Assembly: GCA_963753545.1 (NCBI GenBank)
Contig: CAVWCQ010000008.1
Span: 3,658,001 to 3,722,000, forward strand
From: CAVWCQ01 sp963753545
Lineage (GTDB): Bacteria; Chloroflexota; Anaerolineae; Aggregatilineales; Aggregatilineaceae
Direction: 5' to 3'
Length of the DNA stretch: 64,000 nucleotides
In this document: one piece after another, positions 28,794 to 37,975 of the stretch
Layout: the number at the start of each line of letters is the position of its first letter
How positions within the stretch are numbered: position 1 is the first letter of the stretch
Translations under genes and position numbers: made by a program
The notes under the pieces: generated by a model
Seen by the model: the letters and a program-made list of their open reading frames with translations, nothing else
The model's database searches: none
What the model was told of the DNA's origin: nothing

Positions 28794-29747
28794 ATGTCCT
28801 CGCGTCCCACGTTTTGCCCTCAATGTGGTTCTCAACTCGTCCACCGGAGTGCCGGTGGACGAGATCGTTTAAGCTGCCCGCAGTGCGGTTATGTCCACTA
28901 TCACAACCCTGTTCCCGGCGTCGGCATCCTCATTGAAATGGAGGGCGGCATTGTCCTGGTCAAGCGCAAAGGAAGCGTTAAAACCGGGCATTGGGCGCTG
29001 CCTTCCGGCTATATCGAAGCGGATGAGAGTGTCGAAGAAGCGGCGCTGCGAGAGAGCCGCGAAGAAACCGGACTGGAGGTCGAACTGGTCGAACTGCTGG
29101 GTGTCTATTCGTTCCCTGAAGGCCCACCTTCCAGCGGAATTATCGTCTTCTATCGGGCCAGGCCGAGTCAGGGTTCGCTTCAGGCTGGAGACGACGCGGA
29201 AGATGTTCGCATCTTTGCCCCCAAAGATTTCCCTGAACTGCCGTTTCGCACCCACCGGCAGGCTCTAGAACGCTGGCTGTCGATGCAGGAACCGCGGCGG
29301 CATACCCAGGGCAGCTTTCATATCCGGCGGGGCGAACAAGCGGACAGCGAAGCCGTCCTCAGTCTGCTGCGGCTGGTAGATGCCAATCAAAACCTGAGCC
29401 ATGAAGATTGGGAAGCAGCGCGGTTCCGTTTTGCCGAGGCACAGACACTCAGTGTTTTTGTGGCCGAAACCAACGTCGAGCCGATGCACGTCATCGGTTT
29501 TGTCGCCCTGTCACTTGTCCAAACGTTGACGGGTGGGCGCGGCTGGATTGACGATATGGCTGTCGCACTCGATTACCGGGGGGAAGGCGTGGGTGCGGCT
29601 CTGCTCGAAGCCGTTTTGCGCCACGCGACCCGCATGAATTTGTCACACCTGTATGTCAACATCGAACGTGGCAGCCCCGCAGCCCGTGCCTTTTCACAGG
29701 CGGCTGGTCTCCAGGATAGTTCAATCTCCTATCTCCGCATTCGCTGA
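28794..29747 (+). CDS. Zinc-ribbon Nudix hydrolase fused to GNAT acetyltransferase
   Basis: 317 residues, starting ATG at 28794, ten bases after rpoD; the longer upstream frame overlaps rpoD and is rejected. Residues 8-36 form a zinc ribbon (CPQCG...CPQCG). A Nudix domain follows at about 40-165 with an intact Nudix box (GYIEADESVEEAALRESREE then TGLEVEL). Residues about 170-317 are a GNAT domain (DDMAVALDYRGEGVGAALLEAV, acetyl-CoA loop). The first half hydrolyses nucleoside-diphosphate-X compounds, NADH-pyrophosphatase-like. The pairing suggests a combined detoxification or repair enzyme, but the substrate is unknown. Confidence 0.88.
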   Translation: MSSRPTFCPQCGSQLVHRSAGGRDRLSCPQCGYVHYHNPVPGVGILIEMEGGIVLVKRKGSVKTGHWALPSGYIEADESVEEAALRESREETGLEVELVELLGVYSFPEGPPSSGIIVFYRARPSQGSLQAGDDAEDVRIFAPKDFPELPFRTHRQALERWLSMQEPRRHTQGSFHIRRGEQADSEAVLSLLRLVDANQNLSHEDWEAARFRFAEAQTLSVFVAETNVEPMHVIGFVALSLVQTLTGGRGWIDDMAVALDYRGEGVGAALLEAVLRHATRMNLSHLYVNIERGSPAARAFSQAAGLQDSSISYLRIR

Positions 29748-29816
29748 CCAACTGTTATCTTGCTGACGTATAATCGCACACAGGCACAAGTTTCAGTTTT
29801 GTGGGGAGAAGGTACG

Positions 29817-31050
29817 ATGCGCCGTGTCAGCTTATTATTTTTGATGATCATCCTGTTAGCCGCCTGTGGAAGCGACGATAAAAAATCAACGTCACAGCCC
29901 GGCGAAAACTCCGCCGACGCTGCCAGCACTCTGTTCGCTCCCCCAACCCGCGTCGTTAACATCACCCCCACGCCCACGCCCGCCAGCGAACTGGAAATTT
30001 CCCTCAACCGGACGATTGCTCACATGGAAGAAGCTGCCTTAAACGGCGATCCTGATTCCTATATGCAAAACATCTGGGACGGTGACTCTACCTTCTGGAC
30101 GGAACAATCACGCTGGGCGCAGGACTGGCAGGACCACCGGCTTGATCACTTCGATTTGACGCTGCACGGCATCCAGGAACTGTCATCCACCACTGCCAAG
30201 GCACGTATGGCTGTCCTGTGGAGCCAGAGAGAGAGCAGTGGAGAGAATGGCGAAGCGGGTGGAACCACCGTATCGGTCATTTTTTATAAAGACGGCGACC
30301 ACTGGCTCTACGGTGGGGAAAACTGGAAAACGATAGACAGTGATGGAATCCGCCTGGATTACTTCTCCAACGAGATCATTGATAACCAGCCGCAAGCTAA
30401 TGCAGTGGCAGAATATCTGCCCGGCAGTCTACAACCAGATCACACGGGAATTTGATTTTGTGCCGGAGCAGCCTGCCGAGATCAAGATTTATGAAACCGC
30501 CCCCATGCTGCAAACAATGACGCGACTCTCGATGCCGCAGATTACGTTGTGGAACGAACCGGGCGAAAGCATCAAAGTGACGCTTGGTCGCAGCAATGTT
30601 CCTCCACTCCAGGTCGATATCGCCCGTGAGTATACACGCTATGTCCTATTCCAGATGAGCGGCGGCTCTCATGGTGGCTTTTCCTGGTGGCTGGAAGATG
30701 GCATCGCGGAATATGGCAGTTCGCTGTTCCGCACGCTCAGCCAGCGCAACCGGATCGTCAAAAATGTCGCCGCGCGCGCTGCTGCTAACACCGAGGAGCA
30801 GCGCCTTGAAGATTGGGCGAGCCTGGAAACGCCGCTGGATCCGCACAGCGCCGACTATTCAGCCGTCGTTGCCCAAAGTTATACGCTGATCCTCTATATC
30901 AGCGAGACGCAGAGCAAAGAGGCGCGTAACGCCTGGATCAAAGCCATTGCGGGCGGACAGACTGTCGAGGAAGCGACCCAGGAATATCTCGGTATTTCGT
31001 TTGCCGACCTCGATGCCGCATGGCGAGAATGGCTTCCCACACAGGTGTAG
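29817..31050 (+). CDS. Lipoprotein with degenerate peptidase-MA-like domain (one frameshift)
   Basis: About 410 residues after correction. The lipobox is LLAACGS. An N-terminal NTF2/SnoaL-like half (about 60-190) is followed by a C-terminal domain whose context (late WLEDGIAEYGSSLFRTL) is that of gluzincin-type peptidase MA proteins. The metal motif HExxH is replaced by AREYTRY, with Arg at both His positions, so it is probably inactive. The frame breaks at CCC 30420-30422 (one extra C), joining AVAEYL to PAVYNQITREFDF. The ribosome site GGGGAGAAGG precedes the ATG at 29817. Confidence 0.7.
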
Positions 31051-31101
31051 AACGCCCCTCACGCGACGAAAGAAGTGGAATCCTCAGAACATTGGTCTCG
31101 C

Positions 31102-31349
31102 GCGCTTAGCGTTCGCGGCTTAGCTCCGCACGCAAAGCAGCGCCCGTGCAACCTTCGGTTGCCTCGGCGTCAAGATAAGAAATAGACGTTGTGGGTAGCG
31201 GGCGCACACTACGGCTGATCGGCAAATCATGTTCAGCCGACCCTCTCGACTTCGCTGGAGAGGTCAGGAGAGGGCGCTTGACGGCTTACACTGACGCAAT
31301 TGGGCGCGGCGGCTTAGCGGCTTCGCACGCAGCACGCAAAGCAGCGCCC
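31102..31349. repeat. Intergenic mosaic repeat R1, copy B
   Basis: This fills most of a 400-base gap. The block GGCTTAGC...CACGCAAAGCAGCGCCC occurs twice (31102-31145 and 31301-31349). TAAGAAATAGACGTTGTGGG matches copies A and C, while the central CCCTCTCGACTTCGCTGGAGAGG-type hairpin differs from theirs. The remaining bases up to 31449 hold a weak promoter (TACAAT near 31410) for the next gene. Confidence 0.65.
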
Positions 31350-31449
31350 TTACGGTAGTACATCAGCACCGATTTTAAACTGCGCTCCACTTTTGGCGAG
31401 TGAAATGATACAATAGGCGCGCACTGCGGCAGCTTGAGAGAGGCCATGC

Positions 31450-32661
31450 ATGAAACGCCTATACTATAACGATTCCTATACCACGAGCTTTGAAGCCGAG
31501 TTGGTAGAGCGCACGACTTACCAGGACATTCCCGCCTGCGTCCTGAGCCAGACCTATTTTTACCCAACCAGCGGCGGCCAGCCGAACGATAGCGGGGTAC
31601 TCAACGGCATCCCTGTGATCGATGTGGTCATCCGCGAATTGGATGGAGCTGTGCTGCATATTCTGGGCGGACCTCTGCCTGATGGTGTTCAGCAGATTCG
31701 CGGGGAAATTAACTGGGCGCGGCGCTTCGATCACATGCAGCATCACACGGGGCAGCATATTCTGTCGCAGGCTTTCATCAAAACTGCCGGGGCAGAGACT
31801 ATTAGCTTCCACCTCAGCCCAGACAGCGTGACGATTGATCTCAACAAATCCGCTCTCAGCCCGGAAGATATCGATGCAGCCGAAGACCTGGCAAATCAGA
31901 TTATCGAAGAAAACCGTGCTGTTCAGGCCTGGTACCCGACAGAAGAAGAACGCGAGGCGCTCCACCTGCGGAAAGTACCCGACGTTGAAGGGCGGTTCCG
32001 CGTGGTCGCTATCGATGGTTTTGATGCAACAGCTTGCGGTGGCACGCATGTTGGCTATACGGGCGAAATCGGGCTGGTAAAAGTGATAAAAGCAGACCGG
32101 CGCGGCGATACCATACGTGTCGAGTTCCGCTGCGGTAAACGCGCTCTGCATGATTACCGCGAGAAAAACGCGCTGCTCAACCAACTGTCGGCGGAATTAA
32201 CTACCGGATACTGGGAAGTTCCGGCAGCATTGGAGCGGCTGCGTGAACAGAATAAAGCCCAGCAGCGAGAGCTGAAGGCGCTCAAGACGGCTCTGTTGGA
32301 AAGTGAAGCCACCCAGTTGTGGCAAACTGCGGATCGTTCAGCGGGCTATGCGTTGATCCTCCATGCCTTCGAAGGGCGTGACGCAAGCGAAGTGCGCCAG
32401 ATCGCGCAGCAGTTGGTGACACACCCGGCAACGGTTGTGCTCTGCGGCGCGGCAGGCGAAAAATCGCAGTTGATCGCTGCCCGATCTGAAGACCTGCCCT
32501 ATGATATGGTTCCTGTGCTGATGCGCGGCCTGCTCACGTTGGGCGTAGAACGAGGTGGGGGCCGCCCATCCTTTGCGCAGGGTGGCGGTATCGCCGCTAC
32601 GCAAGCCGATGTTCAGGCCGCTTTACTAGCTGCCGCCAAGACACTCTCATCGAACGCTTAA
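31450..32661 (+). CDS. alaX: Alanyl-tRNA editing protein with DHHA1 domain (AlaX-L type)
   Basis: 403 residues. It is homologous to the editing half of alanyl-tRNA synthetase: YPTSGGQPNDSG, zinc motif HHTGQH with the second pair in ACGGTHV, then a coiled linker and a C-terminal DHHA1 domain (GRPSFAQGGG). It removes serine or glycine mischarged on tRNA-Ala in trans. The synthetase catalytic domain is absent, as expected for free-standing AlaX-L. The MBL-fold gene follows seven bases later. Confidence 0.92.
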   Translation: MKRLYYNDSYTTSFEAELVERTTYQDIPACVLSQTYFYPTSGGQPNDSGVLNGIPVIDVVIRELDGAVLHILGGPLPDGVQQIRGEINWARRFDHMQHHTGQHILSQAFIKTAGAETISFHLSPDSVTIDLNKSALSPEDIDAAEDLANQIIEENRAVQAWYPTEEEREALHLRKVPDVEGRFRVVAIDGFDATACGGTHVGYTGEIGLVKVIKADRRGDTIRVEFRCGKRALHDYREKNALLNQLSAELTTGYWEVPAALERLREQNKAQQRELKALKTALLESEATQLWQTADRSAGYALILHAFEGRDASEVRQIAQQLVTHPATVVLCGAAGEKSQLIAARSEDLPYDMVPVLMRGLLTLGVERGGGRPSFAQGGGIAATQADVQAALLAAAKTLSSNA

Positions 32662-32686
32662 ACGGATTTTGAAGGGTAGTAGCATC

Positions 32687-33553
32687 GTGCAGGAATTAGC
32701 CCCTGGCATTTATGTTGAAACGGGTTTTAAACGTATAACCGTCGGCGCGATTTTAACCGACGAAGGTTTTGTGCTCATTGATACCCCACCCTATCCTGAT
32801 GACGCGCAGCGCTGGCGGCAGACACTATCCGATCTTTCGGATGGACCGATCCTGGCGATTGTGAATACGGACTGTCACCGGGATCGTGTATTGGGCAATT
32901 ATTGGTTTAACAGCCGGGTCATTGTCGCCCACGACGATAGCATCGCGCAGATGCGTAACCTGCCATCGGCGTTTGTCGATTCGGCAGTGGATGCACTTAC
33001 AGTCACCCCGCCAGAACGGAACAGTTTTGCAGGCATCCAGCTCCATATCCCGTCTATCGGCTTCAGCCAAAAAATGCAGCTTCGCTATGGCACCTGGACT
33101 ATTCCTCTGCTGGCGATGCCTGGCCCGGCGTCAGGCAGTATATGGGTTCATTTACCCGAACAGCGGATCTTGTTCGCTGGAGACAGCATTGTAGTTGACC
33201 AACATCCCTATGTCGCCAGTTGTTCTACAAAGACCTGGCTGGATAATCTGACAGCGCTCCGCCGGGCACGATTTCCTGCTGATGTTATTGTGCCGGGACG
33301 CGGCCCGGTAGTCGATAAATCCGCTACCGAGCCTATCTCCAATTACCTGAGGCTGGCGCGCCGCCGGGTACAAAGCCTCTATCGTGCTGGGCGGCCTCGT
33401 GCTGATACCTCGACTCTAGTTCCTGAGCTATTAGAGGTGTTTCCTTATCAAGAGATCGACCTGGAGCGAATTCAACGCCGGATCAAAGGCGGACTGGACC
33501 GCATTTATGAAGAGTTCAAACTCACCGAGCGGATTAATGAGACGGGTAAGTGA
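32687..33553 (+). CDS. MBL-fold protein with degenerate metal site
   Basis: About 288 residues starting at GTG 32687 (VQELAPGIYVETGFKRI); a TTG at 32669 is possible. The metallo-beta-lactamase fold is clear (GAILTDEGFVLIDTPP, RILFAGDSIVVDQHPY, IVPGRGPVVD). However the HxHxDH motif reads D-C-H-R-D-R within NTDCHRDRVLGNYWF, and the usual PGHTPGS reads PGPASGS. At least three metal ligands are missing, so it is probably not a normal dinuclear hydrolase. It is likely co-transcribed with alaX. Confidence 0.75.
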   Translation: MQELAPGIYVETGFKRITVGAILTDEGFVLIDTPPYPDDAQRWRQTLSDLSDGPILAIVNTDCHRDRVLGNYWFNSRVIVAHDDSIAQMRNLPSAFVDSAVDALTVTPPERNSFAGIQLHIPSIGFSQKMQLRYGTWTIPLLAMPGPASGSIWVHLPEQRILFAGDSIVVDQHPYVASCSTKTWLDNLTALRRARFPADVIVPGRGPVVDKSATEPISNYLRLARRRVQSLYRAGRPRADTSTLVPELLEVFPYQEIDLERIQRRIKGGLDRIYEEFKLTERINETGK

Positions 33554-33696
33554 GTGAAACTGTTCACTTTCTCCGCATCTTGCACAGGGCATTTTTGTTA
33601 TTCTTGTTCCTGAATTAAGAAACCACAAATTAGAAGTAATATGGGTGTTAGGGATGCCGTTTAGTGTATAATGGGCGTACTAGCTGAGCAAAAATA

Positions 33697-34947
33697 GTGA
33701 CTGATGGTCGCGCGATGGTAAACCGTGAAATGGTTACAAACAAATCATCCGGCGTACAACCCAATACAATCGTGCTTTTTGTAGAAGATAATGCCGACCT
33801 ACGCGAAAACGCGGCTCTGGTATTGAGCATGGAAGGATACATCGTCCGTGTAGCCTGCGACGGACGTGAAGCGCTGGAAATGCTCGAAGCGGGATTGATT
33901 CCAGACCTGATCGTCAGCGATATTATGATGCCCCGTATGGATGGTTACGAGTTTTTTGAAGCTGTTCGCAAACTGCCCCATCTTAAAGCTGTTCCATTTA
34001 TTTTTCTGACTGCACGCAGCTCTCGCCGTGATGTTTCCATTGGGCGGCTGCTAGGCGCTGATGATTATTTGGTAAAACCATTTGATCCCGAAGATTTTTT
34101 GATTGCCATCCAGAATAAACTGCAACGCGCTGCCGAAATTCGCGCTCAGGCCGCTGAAAGCCTCAATGATGCACGCCGCCAGCTTGTTCACTTGCTTTCT
34201 CACGAACTGCGAACACCGCTCACCTTTGTGACCGGGGGATTTGCAATGCTGGCCGAGGAATTGGAAGAGCAGCAGAATCCTGGCAGCAGCGACGATATTC
34301 GGATCAGCCTCAGCCTGATCCAGAGTGGAACGCAGCGCCTGAACCGTCTGGCCGAACAAATGGTGCTCTATTCGGAAATTATGAGCGGCTATGTTGCTCA
34401 ACAGGTCAAGGAAATCAGCGAAGCGCTTGATCTTGCTTCGCTGGTGACAGACGCACTCATTTTGCTTGGGGAGATGGCGGATGGTCGTGACATCCGCCTG
34501 GATCAAGGCGCGACAGACGACGAATCCATTATGGTTTTAGGTGTGCATCATCTGCTGATTACCGCCTTCAGCGAGGTTCTTCGCAATGCGATTCAGTATT
34601 CGGCAGAAGGCACACCGATTGAAATTGTTACCTCGATTGAAGATCAATCTGGCGTCGTGACCATCAGCGATCACGGACGCGGCATTTCGCCTGACGATCA
34701 GGGAACGATCTGGAATGTTCTTATCCAGTTGGACCGCGAGCGTCACGAACAGCAAGGTGTTGGAATGGGTCTGCCCATCCTGAAGGGCATCATCAAAGCC
34801 CATCATGGCGATGTGAGTCTCTACAGTGCATTGGGCGAAGGAACGGAAGTCACTATTCGTCTTCCTTTAGCCAGCGCTGAGGATCTCGAGACTAAAAGCC
34901 AAGCGTTGCACCGCCATCCATCAAAATGGTCTGTCCCCGAATCATGA
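33697..34947 (+). CDS. Response regulator-histidine kinase hybrid
   Basis: 416 residues. An N-terminal receiver domain (about 25-140) has the phosphoacceptor in LIVSDIMMPRMDGYE and Lys in LVKPFDP. A HisKA dimerisation domain has LSHELRTPLTFV (H-box). The HATPase domain has the N-box RNAIQYSAEG and G-boxes DHGRGIS and GVGMGLPI. There is no membrane segment, so it is cytosolic; a receiver at the N-terminus suggests it is itself controlled by another kinase. Start 33697 (GTG) or 33715 (ATG). A TATAAT element lies at 33667-33672. The 3' end overlaps the convergent SDR gene by 56 bases. Confidence 0.9.
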   Translation: MTDGRAMVNREMVTNKSSGVQPNTIVLFVEDNADLRENAALVLSMEGYIVRVACDGREALEMLEAGLIPDLIVSDIMMPRMDGYEFFEAVRKLPHLKAVPFIFLTARSSRRDVSIGRLLGADDYLVKPFDPEDFLIAIQNKLQRAAEIRAQAAESLNDARRQLVHLLSHELRTPLTFVTGGFAMLAEELEEQQNPGSSDDIRISLSLIQSGTQRLNRLAEQMVLYSEIMSGYVAQQVKEISEALDLASLVTDALILLGEMADGRDIRLDQGATDDESIMVLGVHHLLITAFSEVLRNAIQYSAEGTPIEIVTSIEDQSGVVTISDHGRGISPDDQGTIWNVLIQLDRERHEQQGVGMGLPILKGIIKAHHGDVSLYSALGEGTEVTIRLPLASAEDLETKSQALHRHPSKWSVPES

Positions 34948-35668
34948 AAGCCTCGGGAGAACACAAAAACGCCACTACTCCGGCGACATCTTCTGCTGTA
35001 ATAATCCGTCCGGCGGGCGTGCGCTCAACTGCGTAGGCAACACGCTCTTCGAACTGTTCGCGCATTGCCGGGAAGTGCAACAAAGCGTCGGTCTGGACCA
35101 TTCCCGCCGATAGTGCATTGACCACAATCTTCATGGGAGCCAGTTCGACAGCGAGATAGCGCGTGACCGCTTCCAGCGCCGCCTTTGACGCACCTACCAC
35201 GACATATTCCGGCAGCACTCGCTGCGCTCCTACACTGGACATATTGACAATTGCACCACCGCCGCGTGCCTGCATGACCGGCGCTGCCCGCTGGGCCAGG
35301 AAGAGAGCTGCCCGTGCGTTAATATTCAGGGTCCAATCCCATCCTTTAACCCGCTGTTCCATCACCGGGCGGTTATAACCAGAGGCCGCATTGTGAACGA
35401 GGATGTCGATTCCGCCAAACGCTTCAACGGCCCCATCAACCAGCGCTTCTACATCCTCTGCGCGGCCTACGTCGGCCCGAACGAGATGGACTTTGCGCCC
35501 TAAAGCCTCTACCTGGGCAGCGGTTTCTTCTGCTGATTCCCGATTGCGAAAGAAGTTGATCACAACATCTGCGCCTTCGGACGCGAGGCGCAAGGCAATC
35601 GTCTTACCAATTCCGCGCCCACTCCCCGTTACCAGCGCAACCTTTCCCCCAAAGCGTCCTTCCATCAC
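34892..35668 (-). CDS. Short-chain dehydrogenase, FabL-like enoyl-ACP reductase
   Basis: 258 residues. SDR Rossmann fold with TGSGRGIGKTIALRLASEGA. The active site is SSVGAQ...Y-x6-K in YVVVGASKAALEAVTRYLAV, i.e. Tyr-six residues-Lys rather than the usual Tyr-three-Lys. This spacing is the hallmark of enoyl-ACP reductases such as FabL and FabI, and VVINFFRNRESAEETAAQVE is like FabL. It would reduce enoyl-ACP in fatty acid elongation with NADPH. The end overlaps the histidine kinase gene tail-to-tail by 56 bases. Confidence 0.75.
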   Translation of the reverse strand: MMEGRFGGKVALVTGSGRGIGKTIALRLASEGADVVINFFRNRESAEETAAQVEALGRKVHLVRADVGRAEDVEALVDGAVEAFGGIDILVHNAASGYNRPVMEQRVKGWDWTLNINARAALFLAQRAAPVMQARGGGAIVNMSSVGAQRVLPEYVVVGASKAALEAVTRYLAVELAPMKIVVNALSAGMVQTDALLHFPAMREQFEERVAYAVERTPAGRIITAEDVAGVVAFLCSPEAFMIRGQTILMDGGATLGF

Positions 35669-35692
35669 TTCGCCTTCTTTCCGCAGTGCGCG

Positions 35693-36490
35693 CTAAAGCG
35701 GTGTAATCTCAATGTGATCCAAAGCAAGCCACTGCTGATGTTCAATGGCAACCAACCCAAACCTAAAGTTTCCCTGGGGCGTTACAACCGCATACTGGTT
35801 ATCCATCCAGGCAATAAAACCCAGGGGACCGCGTGGCGCGCTGGGAGTTTGATGAACCAACTCGCCATCCACCTGGAAGCGAACAGTGTCACGGAGCCAT
35901 TCCAGTTCATACGTATGCATTTTGTCCAGATCGACGGGCAGCAAACGCTCTGATGCGCCGATGGCACGCTGTCCGAACGGCCACAAGCGGCGATAGAGAG
36001 ATGGGATACGCATGAGTAAAAAACCGATGGGAGCCAGCGGGGCCATCAACAGCGCCATCAGACGTGTCGCATCCAGCGCGGCAGCTTTCCATCCCCAGCC
36101 GGGAACACCTTGTGCCAGCGCCATGTTATTGGGTGGGGAGCCAAAAAAGAACCAGACAGCGCGGGGCAAGTGCGGAAGTTGGCGTCCTATAGGCACAAAA
36201 GGCTCATTCCAAAAGCCAAATCCAGCCGTTCCCTTGAGTTCCTGGGAGGAATGAGAGGCGCGGGCGCGCACCGTCATACGCAAAGGCGGCTGCCAGCGAA
36301 AGGAGCGGCGAGGAAGCGAATGGTAATCCGTAATCTGGGCGTTGCTATACTGTTTATTCTGTATGGGATCGAGCACACAGCGCAGGGCGCTATCCTGGTA
36401 ATCGTGCGTTCCCGTGCCGAGCAGCAGAGGAGTCCAAGATGGGTCCAAAACCCCACTATCGAAATCATCACGAACAGGGCTGACCATCAT
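35693..36490 (-). CDS. Predicted ConA-like/glycoside-hydrolase-16-like fold protein
   Basis: 265 residues, not firmly recognised. Features resemble bacterial beta-jelly-roll proteins: DDFDSGVLDPSWTPLLLGTG at the start, then MTVRARASHSSQ...GFGFWNEP, HTYELEWLRDTVRFQVDGELV and a final LDHIEI strand. There is one hydrophobic stretch in the middle (ALLMAPLAPIGFLLM). No signal peptide is present. The catalytic residues of GH16 enzymes are not visible, so a binding role is as likely. It lies 24 bases upstream of the FabL-like gene on the same strand. Confidence 0.55.
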   Translation of the reverse strand: MMVSPVRDDFDSGVLDPSWTPLLLGTGTHDYQDSALRCVLDPIQNKQYSNAQITDYHSLPRRSFRWQPPLRMTVRARASHSSQELKGTAGFGFWNEPFVPIGRQLPHLPRAVWFFFGSPPNNMALAQGVPGWGWKAAALDATRLMALLMAPLAPIGFLLMRIPSLYRRLWPFGQRAIGASERLLPVDLDKMHTYELEWLRDTVRFQVDGELVHQTPSAPRGPLGFIAWMDNQYAVVTPQGNFRFGLVAIEHQQWLALDHIEITPL

Positions 36491-36531
36491 CTCTCCTCGG
36501 GGCTGGCGGATTGACTGATAGGATTATAGTC

Positions 36532-37285
36532 TCAGTCGCTTTCTTCTGCCGCCCGCACGTGATCCCACAACGTTTTGCGGAAGGCCTCCGTCTGTTCCCG
36601 GTGAACCGCATGCCCGCTGTCAAACATGACCAGCCGCCCATGCGGAGTCCGATCCACAAACTGGCGACCCAGTATTTCTGGATTCAGGGGATCGTTCCGG
36701 CCTAACATAAGCAGAAGCGGGCAGGAAATCCGGTGCGCCTCATTGAAGCTGATATTGCCACCCATATCGATGATTGTTTTGACCGCGTTGATCCAGCCCA
36801 GAACCATTCGCTCAACGGGTTCAGGGGCATGGCGGGCGCGGATGTCCTCGGTGATCCAGGTAGGAGGCCAATATCCCTGGACAACCGGGCGCAGTTGTGG
36901 CGTATAGTGCCCAACCGCACCCCACACCGCAACGGATCGAATCAAATCGGGGCGAAGAGTTGCCAGAACCAGCGCGACTTCACCGCCGTCACTGTATCCG
37001 GCAAGATGAACGCGCGACAGATTCAATGCCTCGAGCCAGGCAGCATATATCCTCCGCATCCTGCCGATAAAAATGGCGGGTGAACATGCGCGGCCTGGGT
37101 TCAGAACGACCATAGCCGCGCAGAGTGGGGGCCAACACGCGAAAGTGAGGGCGCAGCCACTCTATTTCCGGGCCAAATTCAGAGTCCCAGGTCCCTAAGA
37201 AACCATGCAGCAGCACCAGGGCAGGCTTATCGCCGCCTGTATCTCCATAATCGAGTGCTGCGCCATTCATCTCTAGAACGGGCAC
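36532..37285 (-). CDS. Alpha/beta hydrolase (one frameshift)
   Basis: About 250 residues after correction. LVLLHGFLGTWDSEF is the oxyanion region, HLAGYSDGGEVAL has the nucleophile serine in GYSDGG, LGRNDPLNPE has the acidic residue and FDSGHAVHRE has the histidine. The frame breaks near 37045-37051 (an ATATAT stretch); one extra base separates DAEDI from YAAWLEALNL. The gene starts with GTG immediately after the TAA of the upstream HAD gene, so it is co-translated with it. The substrate is unknown. Confidence 0.85.
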
Positions 37286-37897
37286 TTAGGCCTTCAACTT
37301 CAAATAGCGGCACAGTTCGGCACGGATATCCATACTGCGCTCGAACAGAATCGCTTGCAGGCCGACCAGTACTGCCCCTTGAACGTTCTGTGGCACATCA
37401 TCCACAAAAATCGCTTCCTGCGGCGCGACATTTAAGCCGCGCAGAGCAACGCGGTAAGCTGTCGGATCCGGCTTCATCGCACCGATGTAGGCAGAAACCG
37501 TCACATTGTCGAATAACCTGTCGATATCCAGTTCTGCCAGCTTAGAGGGGAGCTGCATCGACTCATTGCTCAACAGGCCGACCCGGTAACCCGATGTTTT
37601 TAGTTCCCGGATCAGGCTCACTAGATTCTGATCGAGCCTGTCTCCGCTAAAATAGTCCTGGCGCAGTTGAGCAATCTGCTCCTGGTCACGCATGCGCAGC
37701 ATTTCCCCGACCCCGACCCAATAGCCCTTCGGCGTAACGCGGCCTAACTGAGCCTGCACCCAAAGTTCGCTCTGGTGAACAATACGTTCTACACTGCCCA
37801 GAGGCAGCCCGAGGCGGCGATCCCACTCATAACGCGGACCATAATCTTCCGTCCGCATCAAAACACCGCCAAAATCGAAGATGACGCCTTTGATCAT
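37286..37897 (-). CDS. HAD-superfamily hydrolase
   Basis: 203 residues. Motif I DFGGVLM, motif II LLSNES, motif III K in AMKPDP, motif IV FVDDVPQN. Motif I has Gly where the usual second Asp of DxDxT/V stands (D-F-G-G-V), as in some haloacid dehalogenase/epoxide hydrolase N-domain relatives. It is probably a small phosphatase or dehalogenase. Its stop abuts the start of the alpha/beta hydrolase gene. Confidence 0.85.
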   Translation of the reverse strand: MIKGVIFDFGGVLMRTEDYGPRYEWDRRLGLPLGSVERIVHQSELWVQAQLGRVTPKGYWVGVGEMLRMRDQEQIAQLRQDYFSGDRLDQNLVSLIRELKTSGYRVGLLSNESMQLPSKLAELDIDRLFDNVTVSAYIGAMKPDPTAYRVALRGLNVAPQEAIFVDDVPQNVQGAVLVGLQAILFERSMDIRAELCRYLKLKA

Positions 37898-37975
37898 AGT
37901 TTTCTTGCCAGATTCTCATTGTGACAGTTAAAAGAAACGCTACAATCATACCAAAGGATAGAGAGCAAACCAGAG

